DNA from: Acidobacteriota bacterium
GTDB taxonomy: Bacteria > Acidobacteriota > Blastocatellia > Pyrinomonadales > Pyrinomonadaceae
Assembly (NCBI GenBank): GCA_021323895.1
Contig: JAJPKD010000032.1
Location: forward strand, 1 to 34,287
DNA: 34,287 nucleotides
Direction of reading: 5' to 3'
Shown here: in pieces, positions 20,447 through 29,001 of the stretch
Position numbering within the stretch: the first letter of the stretch is position 1
Layout of the letters: each line of letters starts with the position of its first letter
Translations under genes and position numbers: made by a program
Notes under the pieces: generated by a model
What the model was told of the DNA's origin: nothing
Seen by the model: the letters and a program-made list of their open reading frames with translations, nothing else
The model's database searches: none

Positions 20447-23400
20447 CTACCCGTCAGTCTTAATTTGCAGCAACACGCGACGAGCCACTGCCAGCACTTC
20501 GTCCTTTTCTTCGTCACTCAGCGCGAGCCGCAGAACGCCGCTCGGTGCGAAGCTCGCGCCTTCGCGAGCACTAATCAATTCCATCAATTTGTCAGGCGAA
20601 ACACGAGCTTTTTCTGTCAATTTGATCGCGATGCCGTCGCGGATCCGGTCAATTGAAATAACGCCAACTTCCTCGGCCGCTTGCCGTAGCCGCGCATAAT
20701 CGAACAGGTCTTCCACAGGTTCTGGAATGCGTCCGTAGCGATCTTCAGTTTCGGCAGCAATCGCCGCGAGTGCCTCTTCGTCTCGCGCCGATGAGACGCG
20801 TTTGTAAGTCCGCAGCCGCTGGCCCATGTCTGAGATGTAGCTTTCCGGAATTGCGACATCGACAGCGAGATTGATCGAGACCGACGTTTCGTCTTCGACC
20901 TGTCCCCCACGCAGCTCGGCCACGGTGCGCTCGAGCATCTGCGTGTAAAGATCAAAACCGAGCGCATCCATGTGCCCGGACTGTTGGCCGCCCAGCAGGT
21001 TACCCGCGCCACGCAACTCCAAGTCGAGCGCGGCGATCCTTAATCCCGCACCCAAATCCGAAAACTCTCTGATGGCTGCCAGCCGGCGTCGCGCTATTGG
21101 CGTCAATTCCTGCGCTGCCGGAATCAGCAAGTAAGCGTAAGCCCTGCGGTTTGAACGGCCCACGCGGCCGCGCAATTGATAAAGTTGAGAAAGACCGTAA
21201 TTATCAGCGCGATTTATGATGATCGTGTTCGCACGGGGGATGTCTATGCCGTTCTCGATAATCGTAGTTGCGACCAGCACGTCGTACTTGTAATCAATGA
21301 AATCCAGCATGACGCGCTCCATCTCTTTCTCGTTCATCTTGCCGTGGCCTACGGCGATGCGCGCCTGCGGAACGAGCCGCTTCACCAGCGCGGCGATCGT
21401 CTCGATCGACTCGACGCGATTGTGAATGAAGAAGACCTGGCCGCCGCGCGCCAGTTCAAGTTCGATCGCGGACTTGATCACCGCGTCTGACGACTGCACG
21501 ACTTGAGTTTGAATCGCGAGTCGATCGCTCGGCGGAGTTTCGATCAGAGACATGTCGCGCAATCCGCTGAGCGACATGTTCAGCGTGCGCGGAATGGGCG
21601 TGGCGGACAGCGTCAGCACATCGACGCGCTTCTTCAATTGCTTTAGGCGCTCTTTGTGCGCGACTCCGAAACGTTGTTCTTCATCGACAACAACCAAACC
21701 AAGATCTTTAAAGCTCACGTCTTTCGAAAGCATGCGATGCGTGCCGATCACCACATCGATTTCGCCGGCTTCAACCTTCTTAACCACTTCCTTCTGTTCC
21801 TTGGTTGATCGAAAACGTGAGAGCAATTCAATCTTCACTGGGAACGGCGCGAAGCGCTGGCGGAAAGTTTCAAAGTGCTGGTACGCGAGCACCGTCGTTG
21901 GCGTCAGCACCGCCGCCTGCTTGCCGTCCATCACGGCTTTGAATGCGGCGCGCATCGCAACTTCGGTCTTGCCGTATCCGACGTCGCCGCACAACAAGCG
22001 ATCCATGGGTGTCGGCGTCTGCATGTCCGTCTTGACGTCTTCGATGGCAGTTTCCTGGTCGGGCGTCAGCGTGTATTCAAATCCTTCTTCGAACTCGCGC
22101 TGCCACGGCGCGTCCTGCGGAAACGCATGGCCCGGCACCAGTTTGCGCTCGGCGTACAGACGTAAAAGTTCATCAGCCATATCGCGCATTGCGCGCTTCG
22201 CCTTCGCCTTGGTCTTTTGCCAGCCGATTCCACCAAGTTTGTCGAGCGTCGGCTGATGACCTTCGGCGCTCGAATATCGCTGCACGAGATCGAGTCGCTC
22301 AACCGGAACATAAAGCTTCGCGTCATCAGCGTAATACAGCAGCATGAACTCGCCGCGCGGCTGTGGCGTAAGCTTCAGCTTGTCCGCGGGTTCGGTTGGT
22401 CCAAGATCGAGACTAACCAGCCCGCCGAACCGAGCTATGCCGTGATCGATGTGCACGACGTAGTCATCAATTTTCAGATCGCGAAAATCTGAAAGGAACG
22501 CCGCGGCGCGCGCTCGTCGCTTCTTCTCACGCTTGATTGCGGTCGAACGACGTTCGAGTGCGGGCTCGGCAGCTTCATCGAACAGATCGCCCTCGACATG
22601 AACAACTAGATGGGTACGCATGCCTCCGGCATGCTCTTGCACGCCAGAGGCGTGCGTACCAATTAACTCGAACCCGCCGGAGAGTTTTCCAAAAGTAACT
22701 ACCGCATCGACTGCGGGAGATTCTGAAGTGTCTTCGAATGAAGTAAGGCGCGCGTTGACTTCGTACTCGCGCAGGATCTCTGTGACGCGCTCAGCCACAC
22801 CGCGGCTCGGCATCACGAAAAGCGTGGTGGCATTCGCGTTTGCGTAACGGGTGATCACATCGCGCGCAAGATCCGGCAGGCGTCCGTGATAACGCATGAC
22901 GGATTGGGCGGTCCAGTTGATCTCGGTGTCAGTACCGCGAGCCATAACGAGCGGATCATGTGATCCGACCGGGCTATTTGATCCCGTCGCTACCACCACC
23001 CCACCCGGGCTGCCCGCGTGGGGACCCCGGTCTGCTCCGGGTTCTGACACGAACAGAAACAGCGGCTGCTTCTTCGCGCGCGCCTTGCCCACGGAAATCT
23101 TCGGCTGCTCCGCGTCGAGCGCAATTTCCTGATCGATTTTCGCGGCCGTGCGACCGAGCGCGCGCATCTCGATCCGTTGCCGCCGATCGATTTCTGCGCG
23201 CAATTCTTCAGCCGTCAGATATAGTTCTTCGGGACGCAACCCCAGATCATCCGCCGCATCTGTTTCCGCGAATCGGTCTTCGAGAGTCTGATACGCAGAC
23301 GAAAGAAAATTCTCGACCGCCACCGGTTCGTCGATGACCAGCACCGCTTCCTTCAGATAATCGAAGATGCTCGAGCGGCTTTCATGAATGATTGAAATCA

Positions 23401-24256
23401 GCCATTCCCAGCCCGCAAAGTCTTCTCCTTCGTCGGCGAACACGGTGCGGTCGCGCAACGATCGCGTGAACCTCTCATCTCGCCAATGCATGCGCGCGTA
23501 CGCAGCCCACTCGCGAAAATCGCGCGCGGTCACGATTAATTCGCGCATCGGTGGGATTTCGATCGTTGTCAGTTGAGTCGTTGAAAGCTGCGTCTCCGGA
23601 TCGAATTCGCGTATCGACTCGACCGTGTCGCCGAAGAACTCGATGCGCACCGGCGCTTCATGCCCGGGAGGCCAGACATCGATGATGCCGCCGCGGATCG
23701 ATAGCTCGCCGACAGCGCCGACGGGATCTTCGCGCACGTATCCGCCCGCGATTAATCGCTCGACTAGTTCTTCCGGAGAATGATCTTCGTCGCGGCGCAG
23801 GACCGCGCCGGCCTGCAAAATCTCGGACGCCGATACGGTTCGCCGCGCCAACGCGCGCGACGTCAGCAGCAGGAAGTCATTCGGCTGGCGCGCCAGCCGC
23901 CAGAGCGCCAGCGCCCGCCGCTCGAGAGTTTCCGTGCGCGGCGATCCGCCGGCGTACGGATCAGTTTCAGACGCCGGCAACACAGCGACTGCATCGCCGC
24001 AATCATCGACGCCACGTACCGCGCAGTACCAGAACGCGAGATCGCGCTCCCAGCTTTCGAGGTCTCGTTGCGCCGGGACGACCAGCGCGAACTGCTTTCC
24101 GGTCTCATGCTGCAGGGCTGCCAGGGCCAGCGCACGCGCCGGCCCGGCCACCAGTCCGCTGATTGAAATCACGCGCGCGCCGCGCCGAATCTGATCGAGC
24201 ACACCCCGAAACTCCGCGCTCTCGTTCACAGATTGCAGCGTTGCCTGGATTCCCAA
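20447..24256 (-). CDS. mfd: Transcription-repair coupling factor
   Basis: 1269 aa; RAD/helicase motifs DRLLCGDVGYGKTEVAMRAAFKAV, VVDEEQRFGVAHKERLK, LSATPIPRTLNMSLSGLRD, GRVGRSNRRAYAYLL, RGAGNLLGGQQSGHMDALGFDLY. Confidence 0.97.
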   Translation of the reverse strand: MGIQATLQSVNESAEFRGVLDQIRRGARVISISGLVAGPARALALAALQHETGKQFALVVPAQRDLESWERDLAFWYCAVRGVDDCGDAVAVLPASETDPYAGGSPRTETLERRALALWRLARQPNDFLLLTSRALARRTVSASEILQAGAVLRRDEDHSPEELVERLIAGGYVREDPVGAVGELSIRGGIIDVWPPGHEAPVRIEFFGDTVESIREFDPETQLSTTQLTTIEIPPMRELIVTARDFREWAAYARMHWRDERFTRSLRDRTVFADEGEDFAGWEWLISIIHESRSSIFDYLKEAVLVIDEPVAVENFLSSAYQTLEDRFAETDAADDLGLRPEELYLTAEELRAEIDRRQRIEMRALGRTAAKIDQEIALDAEQPKISVGKARAKKQPLFLFVSEPGADRGPHAGSPGGVVVATGSNSPVGSHDPLVMARGTDTEINWTAQSVMRYHGRLPDLARDVITRYANANATTLFVMPSRGVAERVTEILREYEVNARLTSFEDTSESPAVDAVVTFGKLSGGFELIGTHASGVQEHAGGMRTHLVVHVEGDLFDEAAEPALERRSTAIKREKKRRARAAAFLSDFRDLKIDDYVVHIDHGIARFGGLVSLDLGPTEPADKLKLTPQPRGEFMLLYYADDAKLYVPVERLDLVQRYSSAEGHQPTLDKLGGIGWQKTKAKAKRAMRDMADELLRLYAERKLVPGHAFPQDAPWQREFEEGFEYTLTPDQETAIEDVKTDMQTPTPMDRLLCGDVGYGKTEVAMRAAFKAVMDGKQAAVLTPTTVLAYQHFETFRQRFAPFPVKIELLSRFRSTKEQKEVVKKVEAGEIDVVIGTHRMLSKDVSFKDLGLVVVDEEQRFGVAHKERLKQLKKRVDVLTLSATPIPRTLNMSLSGLRDMSLIETPPSDRLAIQTQVVQSSDAVIKSAIELELARGGQVFFIHNRVESIETIAALVKRLVPQARIAVGHGKMNEKEMERVMLDFIDYKYDVLVATTIIENGIDIPRANTIIINRADNYGLSQLYQLRGRVGRSNRRAYAYLLIPAAQELTPIARRRLAAIREFSDLGAGLRIAALDLELRGAGNLLGGQQSGHMDALGFDLYTQMLERTVAELRGGQVEDETSVSINLAVDVAIPESYISDMGQRLRTYKRVSSARDEEALAAIAAETEDRYGRIPEPVEDLFDYARLRQAAEEVGVISIDRIRDGIAIKLTEKARVSPDKLMELISAREGASFAPSGVLRLALSDEEKDEVLAVARRVLLQIKTDG
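22613..22660. repeat. 48-bp imperfect hairpin repeat inside mfd
   Basis: GGTACGCATGCCTCCGGCATGC-TCTT-GCACGCCAGAGGCGTGCGTACC: 22-nt arms complementary apart from three G-T-type positions; each arm is itself palindromic (GCATGCC-TCC-GGCATGC; GCACGCC-AGA-GGCGTGC). Confidence 0.85.
22926..23050. repeat. REPIN/MITE-like inverted-repeat element, copy A (inside mfd, degenerate)
   Basis: Left arm GTGTCAGTACCGCGAGCCATAACGAGCGGATCA; right end ...CTGCTCCGGGTTCTGACAC. Matches the copies at 25561 and 28840. Confidence 0.75.
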
Positions 24257-25002
24257 AAATGTCTCGGTGGCGGACGTAATGGCTCCATCAAAATCTCAAG
24301 CATCTGTGGATAGCTGTTCAGGAATTGCCGCGTGACGGAATATTGTTCTGTCGCTTCATATTCGACGCGTTTGATTCCATCTTCGTCAAATTGATAAATC
24401 CAGGCGCGGGGATACGCGAGCAAAATCGGCGAGTGCGTCGCGATAATGAATTGCGATTCCTGCTGGACCAGGTTATGAATCGCCGAAACCGCAGCCATTT
24501 GGCGCGACGGTGACAGCGCCGCTTCGGGTTCGTCCATGATGTAAAGTCCGCCGCCCATCAATTTGTGCAACAGCGTAGCCATGAACGATTCGCCGTGCGA
24601 TTGGTGGTGCAGAGACTTTCCGCCGTAACCTCGCAAGTAGCCCGTCTCTTCCATAAAAGTCGCCAGGTTGTAGAAACTTTCCGCGCGCAGGAAATAATCA
24701 TCGCCCGGCTTCTTATAACTTCGCACCAAGCTGAGATATTGATAGAGATCGGAATGCGTCTGCGTGGTTGTGAATTGTGATTGCTTGGTGCCGCCTTCGG
24801 GATTGTGGCCCAGCGCGATCGCGATGGCTTCGATGAGAGTGGATTTTCCCGAGCCATTTTCGCCGACAAAAAAGGTGACGTCCGGATGAAACTTCAACGA
24901 CTTCAGCTTTCTCACCGCGGAAATGTTGAAGGGATACATTTCGGGGTTTTCGATCATTTCCCGCCGCAGGGAAATTTCTCTCAGATAAGGTTTGACTTGC
25001 AT
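24226..25002 (-). CDS. AAA-family ATPase (ABC-type, SMC/RecF-like predicted ATPase)
   Basis: 258 aa; Walker A FFVGENGSGKSTLIEAIA, Walker B GLYIMDEPEAALSPSRQ, IIATHSPILLAYP. 3' end overlaps the mfd start by 31 bp. Confidence 0.88.
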   Translation of the reverse strand: MQVKPYLREISLRREMIENPEMYPFNISAVRKLKSLKFHPDVTFFVGENGSGKSTLIEAIAIALGHNPEGGTKQSQFTTTQTHSDLYQYLSLVRSYKKPGDDYFLRAESFYNLATFMEETGYLRGYGGKSLHHQSHGESFMATLLHKLMGGGLYIMDEPEAALSPSRQMAAVSAIHNLVQQESQFIIATHSPILLAYPRAWIYQFDEDGIKRVEYEATEQYSVTRQFLNSYPQMLEILMEPLRPPPRHFWESRQRCNL

Positions 25003-25016
25003 GACGGCGGGACTTC

Positions 25017-25490
25017 CTATCGCTCTTGTATTCGCTGAATGATATCGGTGGTAGAGAAGCCTTCCACAAAGGGCAAGCTCACCACGCGGCCGCCTGCGGC
25101 TTCGACTTCTTCGCGGCCATGAATTTGATCGAGGGTGTAGTCGCCGCCTTTCACCAACACATCCGGCAACAACTCGGCGATCAAAGCCCGCGGAGAAAGT
25201 TCATCAAACAGGGTTACGTAATCCACACATTCCAGCGCCGCCAAAATTTCCGCGCGATCATTCTGGTTGGTCAGCGGGCGGCCTGCGCCCTTTATTTCGC
25301 GCGCTGACGCGTCGGAATTGATTGCGACGACCAACGCATCGCCCAGCGCCCGCGCCGCCTGCAAGTAACGCACGTGTCCCACGTGCAGAATGTCGAATAC
25401 GCCATTGGTGAACACGAGTTTCTTCCCCGCACCGCGGAGCCGCGCGCGTTCGGTTGTTAGCTCCTCTCGTGACAGAATTTTTTTGCGCAT
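25017..25490 (-). CDS. rfaE2: D-glycero-beta-D-manno-heptose 1-phosphate adenylyltransferase (RfaE2 domain)
   Basis: [79 protein letters not shown]. Start placed at ATG 25490 ([11 protein letters not shown]); the upstream part of the ORF is repeat-derived. Confidence 0.92.
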   Translation of the reverse strand: MRKKILSREELTTERARLRGAGKKLVFTNGVFDILHVGHVRYLQAARALGDALVVAINSDASAREIKGAGRPLTNQNDRAEILAALECVDYVTLFDELSPRALIAELLPDVLVKGGDYTLDQIHGREEVEAAGGRVVSLPFVEGFSTTDIIQRIQER

Positions 25491-25560
25491 CGGATGGAAA
25501 ACTAAATTGTAAGGGCGCAAATCGTAAACGGCAAAAGGTTGTGACCAGGACTGACTTCGC

Positions 25561-25683
25561 GTCAGTACCGCGAGCGATAGCGAGCGGATCATGGTTCGCG
25601 TCGGTACCGCGAGCGATAGCGAGCGGATCAGGAGGGTCCTTCAAAACTCACTTGATCCCATCGCAATCGCTCCGGGTACTGAC
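25561..25683. repeat. REPIN/MITE-like inverted-repeat element, copy B (rfaE2-lysS intergenic), with duplicated left arm
   Basis: GTCAGTACCGCGAGCGATAGCGAGCGGATCATG at 25561, second left arm CGTCGGTACCGCGAGCGATAGCGAGCGGATCA at ~25599, right arm GATCCCATCGCAATCGCTCCGGGTACTGAC at 25654-25683. Confidence 0.85.
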
Positions 25684-25769
25684 AACACACGAGCTTCCTG
25701 ATCCCGCTCGTGGTTCTGTAACTATGCCTTTTGTCTATTAGTCAATTACCATTTACTATTCACGGATTC

Positions 25770-27644
25770 ATGACCGTACCTTTTATCGAACAGAATGATC
25801 AGACCGTCGCGTGCCACGAACATCTCGAGGCTCTGCGCACGCTGGTTGGCAACGTCTATCCAAACAAATTCAAGCGCAGCAACGTGACGGAAACCGTGTC
25901 TGGCGAAGACACGATCACTTCGATTGTCACCGCGTTTAAGAAGCACGAGCCGCAGGTCCAGGAAGGCGAAAAGCCTTCCGCAGAAGTGCTGGAATCCGCC
26001 AATAAGGAATTGAATAAGATTCGCGTGCGCGTCGCGGGACGCATCGCCGCGCCGGCGCGCGTGATGGGAAAAGCCGCGTTTCTGCATCTGTCTGATGGCG
26101 GCTCGCGTCTGCAAATTTATTTGCGCCGCCAGGACATTGTCGGCGTGCGCAACAATGCAGATGGCGGTGAAGTCGATGGTTGGGAGTTATTCGGGCTGCT
26201 CGATCATGGCGACTATATCGGAGTCGAAGGGTTTCTTTTCGTCACCAAGACTGGCGAGCTGTCCGTGCACGCCGAGAAGTTGCAGTTCCTCGCAAAAGCA
26301 CTCTTGCCCATGCCGGACAAGATGCATGGCATCAACGATCCTGAAATTCGCCAACGGCAACGCTATGCGGATCTAATCGCGGGTAGTTTGAAGCTCGAAC
26401 GCGATGCGAACGATCTGACGCCGCGCGAAGTCTTCGAGTTGCGCTCGAAAGTGATTCGCGAGATTCGGCGCTTTCTCGATGAGCACGGCTACATCGAAGT
26501 CGAAACGCCGATGCTGACGCCGTTGGCAACCGGCGCCGCCGCGCGTCCGTTCAAGACGCATCACAACGCGCTCGACATCGATCTCTTCGCACGCATCGCG
26601 CCGGAACTTTACTTGAAGCGCCTGACCGTCGGCGGCTTTGAAAAGGTTTACGAGCTGAATCGCAACTTTCGCAATGAAGGCATCTCAACCAAGCACAATC
26701 CCGAGTTCACGATGCTCGAATATTACTGGGCGTATGCCGACGTGAACGACATGATGGACCTGCACGAAGAGATGATGCGGTCGGTTGTGTACACAGTGCT
26801 GGGCCATACCCATGTTAGCTACGGCGATTACGACATCGACTTCTCACAGCCGTTTCAGCGATTGAGAATGAAAGAAGCCATCATCAGGTATCAACATGAA
26901 AAATGGCTTGGTCAGCCCAACCCGATCGAGTTGAGTGGCGGAATTGATCCGATGATGTTGGGAGATTTTCATTACGCCGTCGCGCTAAGCAATTTTGTTG
27001 AAATGATTCCGGGTCTTGTTCTTTCTCTGTATCCAGGCCGAACTCTAAAAGAGATGCTTGAAGGAGAGAGAATAGGTAGTGAGGAGGAAACCAAGTTCTG
27101 GATTGGTGCGCGACGGAACTCAGAGAAAGTCGCCTTGGGCATGGAAACTTTGCCGCCGGATCGGATGGATTCCATCCTCGCAGGATCAATTGCAACAATC
27201 TTCGAGTATGTCGCGGAACGCCATCTAATTCAGCCGACCTTCATTACCGATTTTCCGAAACCAATCTCGCCGTTGTCCAAAGCTTCACCATCCGATCCTT
27301 CAGTCGCGGAGCGCTTTGAATATTTCGTCGGCGGCTTGGAATCGGCCAACGGCTTTTCTGAATTAAACGATCCGGAGGAGCAGTACCAACGCTTCAAGGA
27401 TCAGATGCTTGCGCGCGAGCGCGGTGACGAAGAAGCGATGGTCATGGATGAAGATTACATTCGGGCGCTGTCTTACGGGATGCCGCCGGCGGCCGGCATC
27501 GGCGTCGGCATCGATCGTCTGGTGATGCTGCTGGCAAACAAGCATTCGATTCGCGACGTGATTCTGTTTCCGCACATGCGGCCGGAAAGAACAGAAGGCA
27601 GTAAGCAGAAGGCAGAAGGCAGCGAGCCTTTGGCAGGATCGTAG
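25770..27644 (+). CDS. lysS: Lysine--tRNA ligase, class II, with enlarged insertion between motifs 2 and 3
   Basis: [25 protein letters not shown] (motif 2), [71 protein letters not shown] (motif 3). Confidence 0.95.
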   Translation: MTVPFIEQNDQTVACHEHLEALRTLVGNVYPNKFKRSNVTETVSGEDTITSIVTAFKKHEPQVQEGEKPSAEVLESANKELNKIRVRVAGRIAAPARVMGKAAFLHLSDGGSRLQIYLRRQDIVGVRNNADGGEVDGWELFGLLDHGDYIGVEGFLFVTKTGELSVHAEKLQFLAKALLPMPDKMHGINDPEIRQRQRYADLIAGSLKLERDANDLTPREVFELRSKVIREIRRFLDEHGYIEVETPMLTPLATGAAARPFKTHHNALDIDLFARIAPELYLKRLTVGGFEKVYELNRNFRNEGISTKHNPEFTMLEYYWAYADVNDMMDLHEEMMRSVVYTVLGHTHVSYGDYDIDFSQPFQRLRMKEAIIRYQHEKWLGQPNPIELSGGIDPMMLGDFHYAVALSNFVEMIPGLVLSLYPGRTLKEMLEGERIGSEEETKFWIGARRNSEKVALGMETLPPDRMDSILAGSIATIFEYVAERHLIQPTFITDFPKPISPLSKASPSDPSVAERFEYFVGGLESANGFSELNDPEEQYQRFKDQMLARERGDEEAMVMDEDYIRALSYGMPPAAGIGVGIDRLVMLLANKHSIRDVILFPHMRPERTEGSKQKAEGSEPLAGS

Positions 27645-27727
27645 TTCTGTCAGAAGCCCGACCGTGAGGGAGGGCATGACGCGACTACTAACTTTTGACG
27701 GAAAGTGATTTTTGGGGGAACACGACT

Positions 27728-28105
27728 ATGAACAAGAAACTTCTTGCAATTACGCTAATTGCGGCATTCGCGGCGATGCTTTACGCGCAGGGGTCGAAGT
27801 CGATCAAGGTAACCGGTTATCTGATCGATAACGCTTGTGCCGACGGCGCGAAGGAACTTGGCGCGCGCGCGAAGACCCACTCAAGGAGTTGCGCATTGAT
27901 GGAGAGTTGCGAAACGAGTGGCTATTCGATCGTCACCGAAGACAACACGCGCTACAAGCTGACCGAGACGAGTAACGACAAGGCGGCAGAGTTGCTGAAG
28001 AACTCTAAGACCGCGAAAGGCGTGAAAGTAACCGCTGAAGGCGAGTACAACGGCTCGACGCTCGACGTGAAGACAATCAGCGAAGCGGTGACCTCAGCAA
28101 ACTAG
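27728..28105 (+). CDS. Small secreted protein of unknown function
   Basis: Signal peptide MNKKLLAITLIAAFAAMLYAQ followed by SKSIKVTGYLIDNACADGAKELGARAKTHSRSCALMESCETSGYSIVTEDNTRYKL; ATG at 27728. Confidence 0.8.
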   Translation: MNKKLLAITLIAAFAAMLYAQGSKSIKVTGYLIDNACADGAKELGARAKTHSRSCALMESCETSGYSIVTEDNTRYKLTETSNDKAAELLKNSKTAKGVKVTAEGEYNGSTLDVKTISEAVTSAN

Positions 28106-28155
28106 GTGTTAAGCTCGACCGTCTGCAAGGGCCACCGAGATAACTCAAACACAAA

Positions 28156-28180
28156 GAGAGCGGACACTCGGTCCGCTCTC
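28156..28180. terminator. Perfect hairpin between convergent genes (putative terminator)
   Basis: GAGAGCGGAC-ACTCG-GTCCGCTCTC, 10-bp perfect stem; weak T tract only on the minus strand. Confidence 0.55.
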
Positions 28181-28239
28181 AAAATAGACGTTCGTTGCTG
28201 AAGCTTCCCTCAGTTACGATCGGGCTTCTGACTCACTAA

Positions 28240-28732
28240 TTATTTCGCCGGCGTTTCCTGATGGAATGCCGCCTGCCATTTGCTGCCGCGCTGCACCCAG
28301 ACGCTGCTGGCCCACACCGCAGCGGGTAAAGCTGTTCCGCCGCACGTGCCGTCCTGCGTTCCTTTGTAAGTTATGATCGCCGTGCTGGGATTGAGCATGG
28401 TGATTTTCCAATCGCTCAACGAGAATGACTTCACCTCGCAGGGCATACTGGCCATCATCTCAGTCATCTCTTTCTTGGTGCCGACGCCTTGATCGCCGAC
28501 GTTGACGCTGTCGGCTGACAACCACATTTGAAATGGCTTCGCGTCTTTGTTCTTCCAGGCGCTCCACAGAGCGGTCTCATTAGCCGAAAGTTTCTTCAGG
28601 ATTTTGCGCTTTCGTCATGCGCGGTTTCGGTTTCGGGGATGGCGAAGGCGATGCCGCCGGCTGCGGCTGAGCAAAACAGAAAGTTGCGAACGCAAAAACC
28701 AGTAGCGCCGCTAACGGTAAGTGCTTTTTCAT
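28240..28732 (-). pseudogene. Secreted DUF4440/SnoaL-like (NTF2-fold) protein, frameshifted
   Basis: N-part MKKHLPLAALLVFAFATFCFAQPQPAASPSPSPKPKPRMTKAQ (28732 down) and C-part ILKKLSANETALWSAWKNKDAKPFQMWLSADSVNVGDQGVGTKKE...FHQETPAK* join across a one-base shift at GCGCAAAATCCTGAAG (~28605-28615). Confidence 0.7.
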
Positions 28733-28839
28733 AGTTTCTCCTCGGGTCGAAAAGTAGTTTGAAATCTTTGCGAACAAACAAACGGGAGTGAGTGCGCCGG
28801 AGTTCTACTACTTCGTGCCGGGAGTGTCAATAGAAAGCA

Positions 28840-28961
28840 GTGTCAGTACCGCGAGCGATAGCGAGCGGATCAAAGAGACTGTTATCAGTAGCGGTTCTAA
28901 CTAGATGAGGTTTTGGTTGAATCGTCATGTATCCGCTCGCTATCGCTCGCGGTACTGACAC
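28840..28961. repeat. REPIN/MITE-like inverted-repeat element, copy C
   Basis: Perfect 31-bp inverted repeat GTGTCAGTACCGCGAGCGATAGCGAGCGGAT (28840-28870) / ATCCGCTCGCTATCGCTCGCGGTACTGACAC (28931-28961), 60-nt spacer. Confidence 0.93.
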
Positions 28962-29001
28962 GAGTCGGCACAGATACTCTGGGTCGTCCGCTAACGCGGA
29001 C

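Noticed and set aside
22896-23132. Plus-strand ORFs in the mfd region (e.g. 22896-23132, 21552-22256)
   Set aside because: They are antisense to a clearly conserved mfd frame and show no recognisable protein motifs; typical shadow ORFs of GC-rich DNA.
25490-25592. N-terminal extension of the rfaE2 ORF ([18 protein letters not shown]...)
   Set aside because: The extension is the translation of repeat element copy B; the conserved protein starts at [11 protein letters not shown] (25490).
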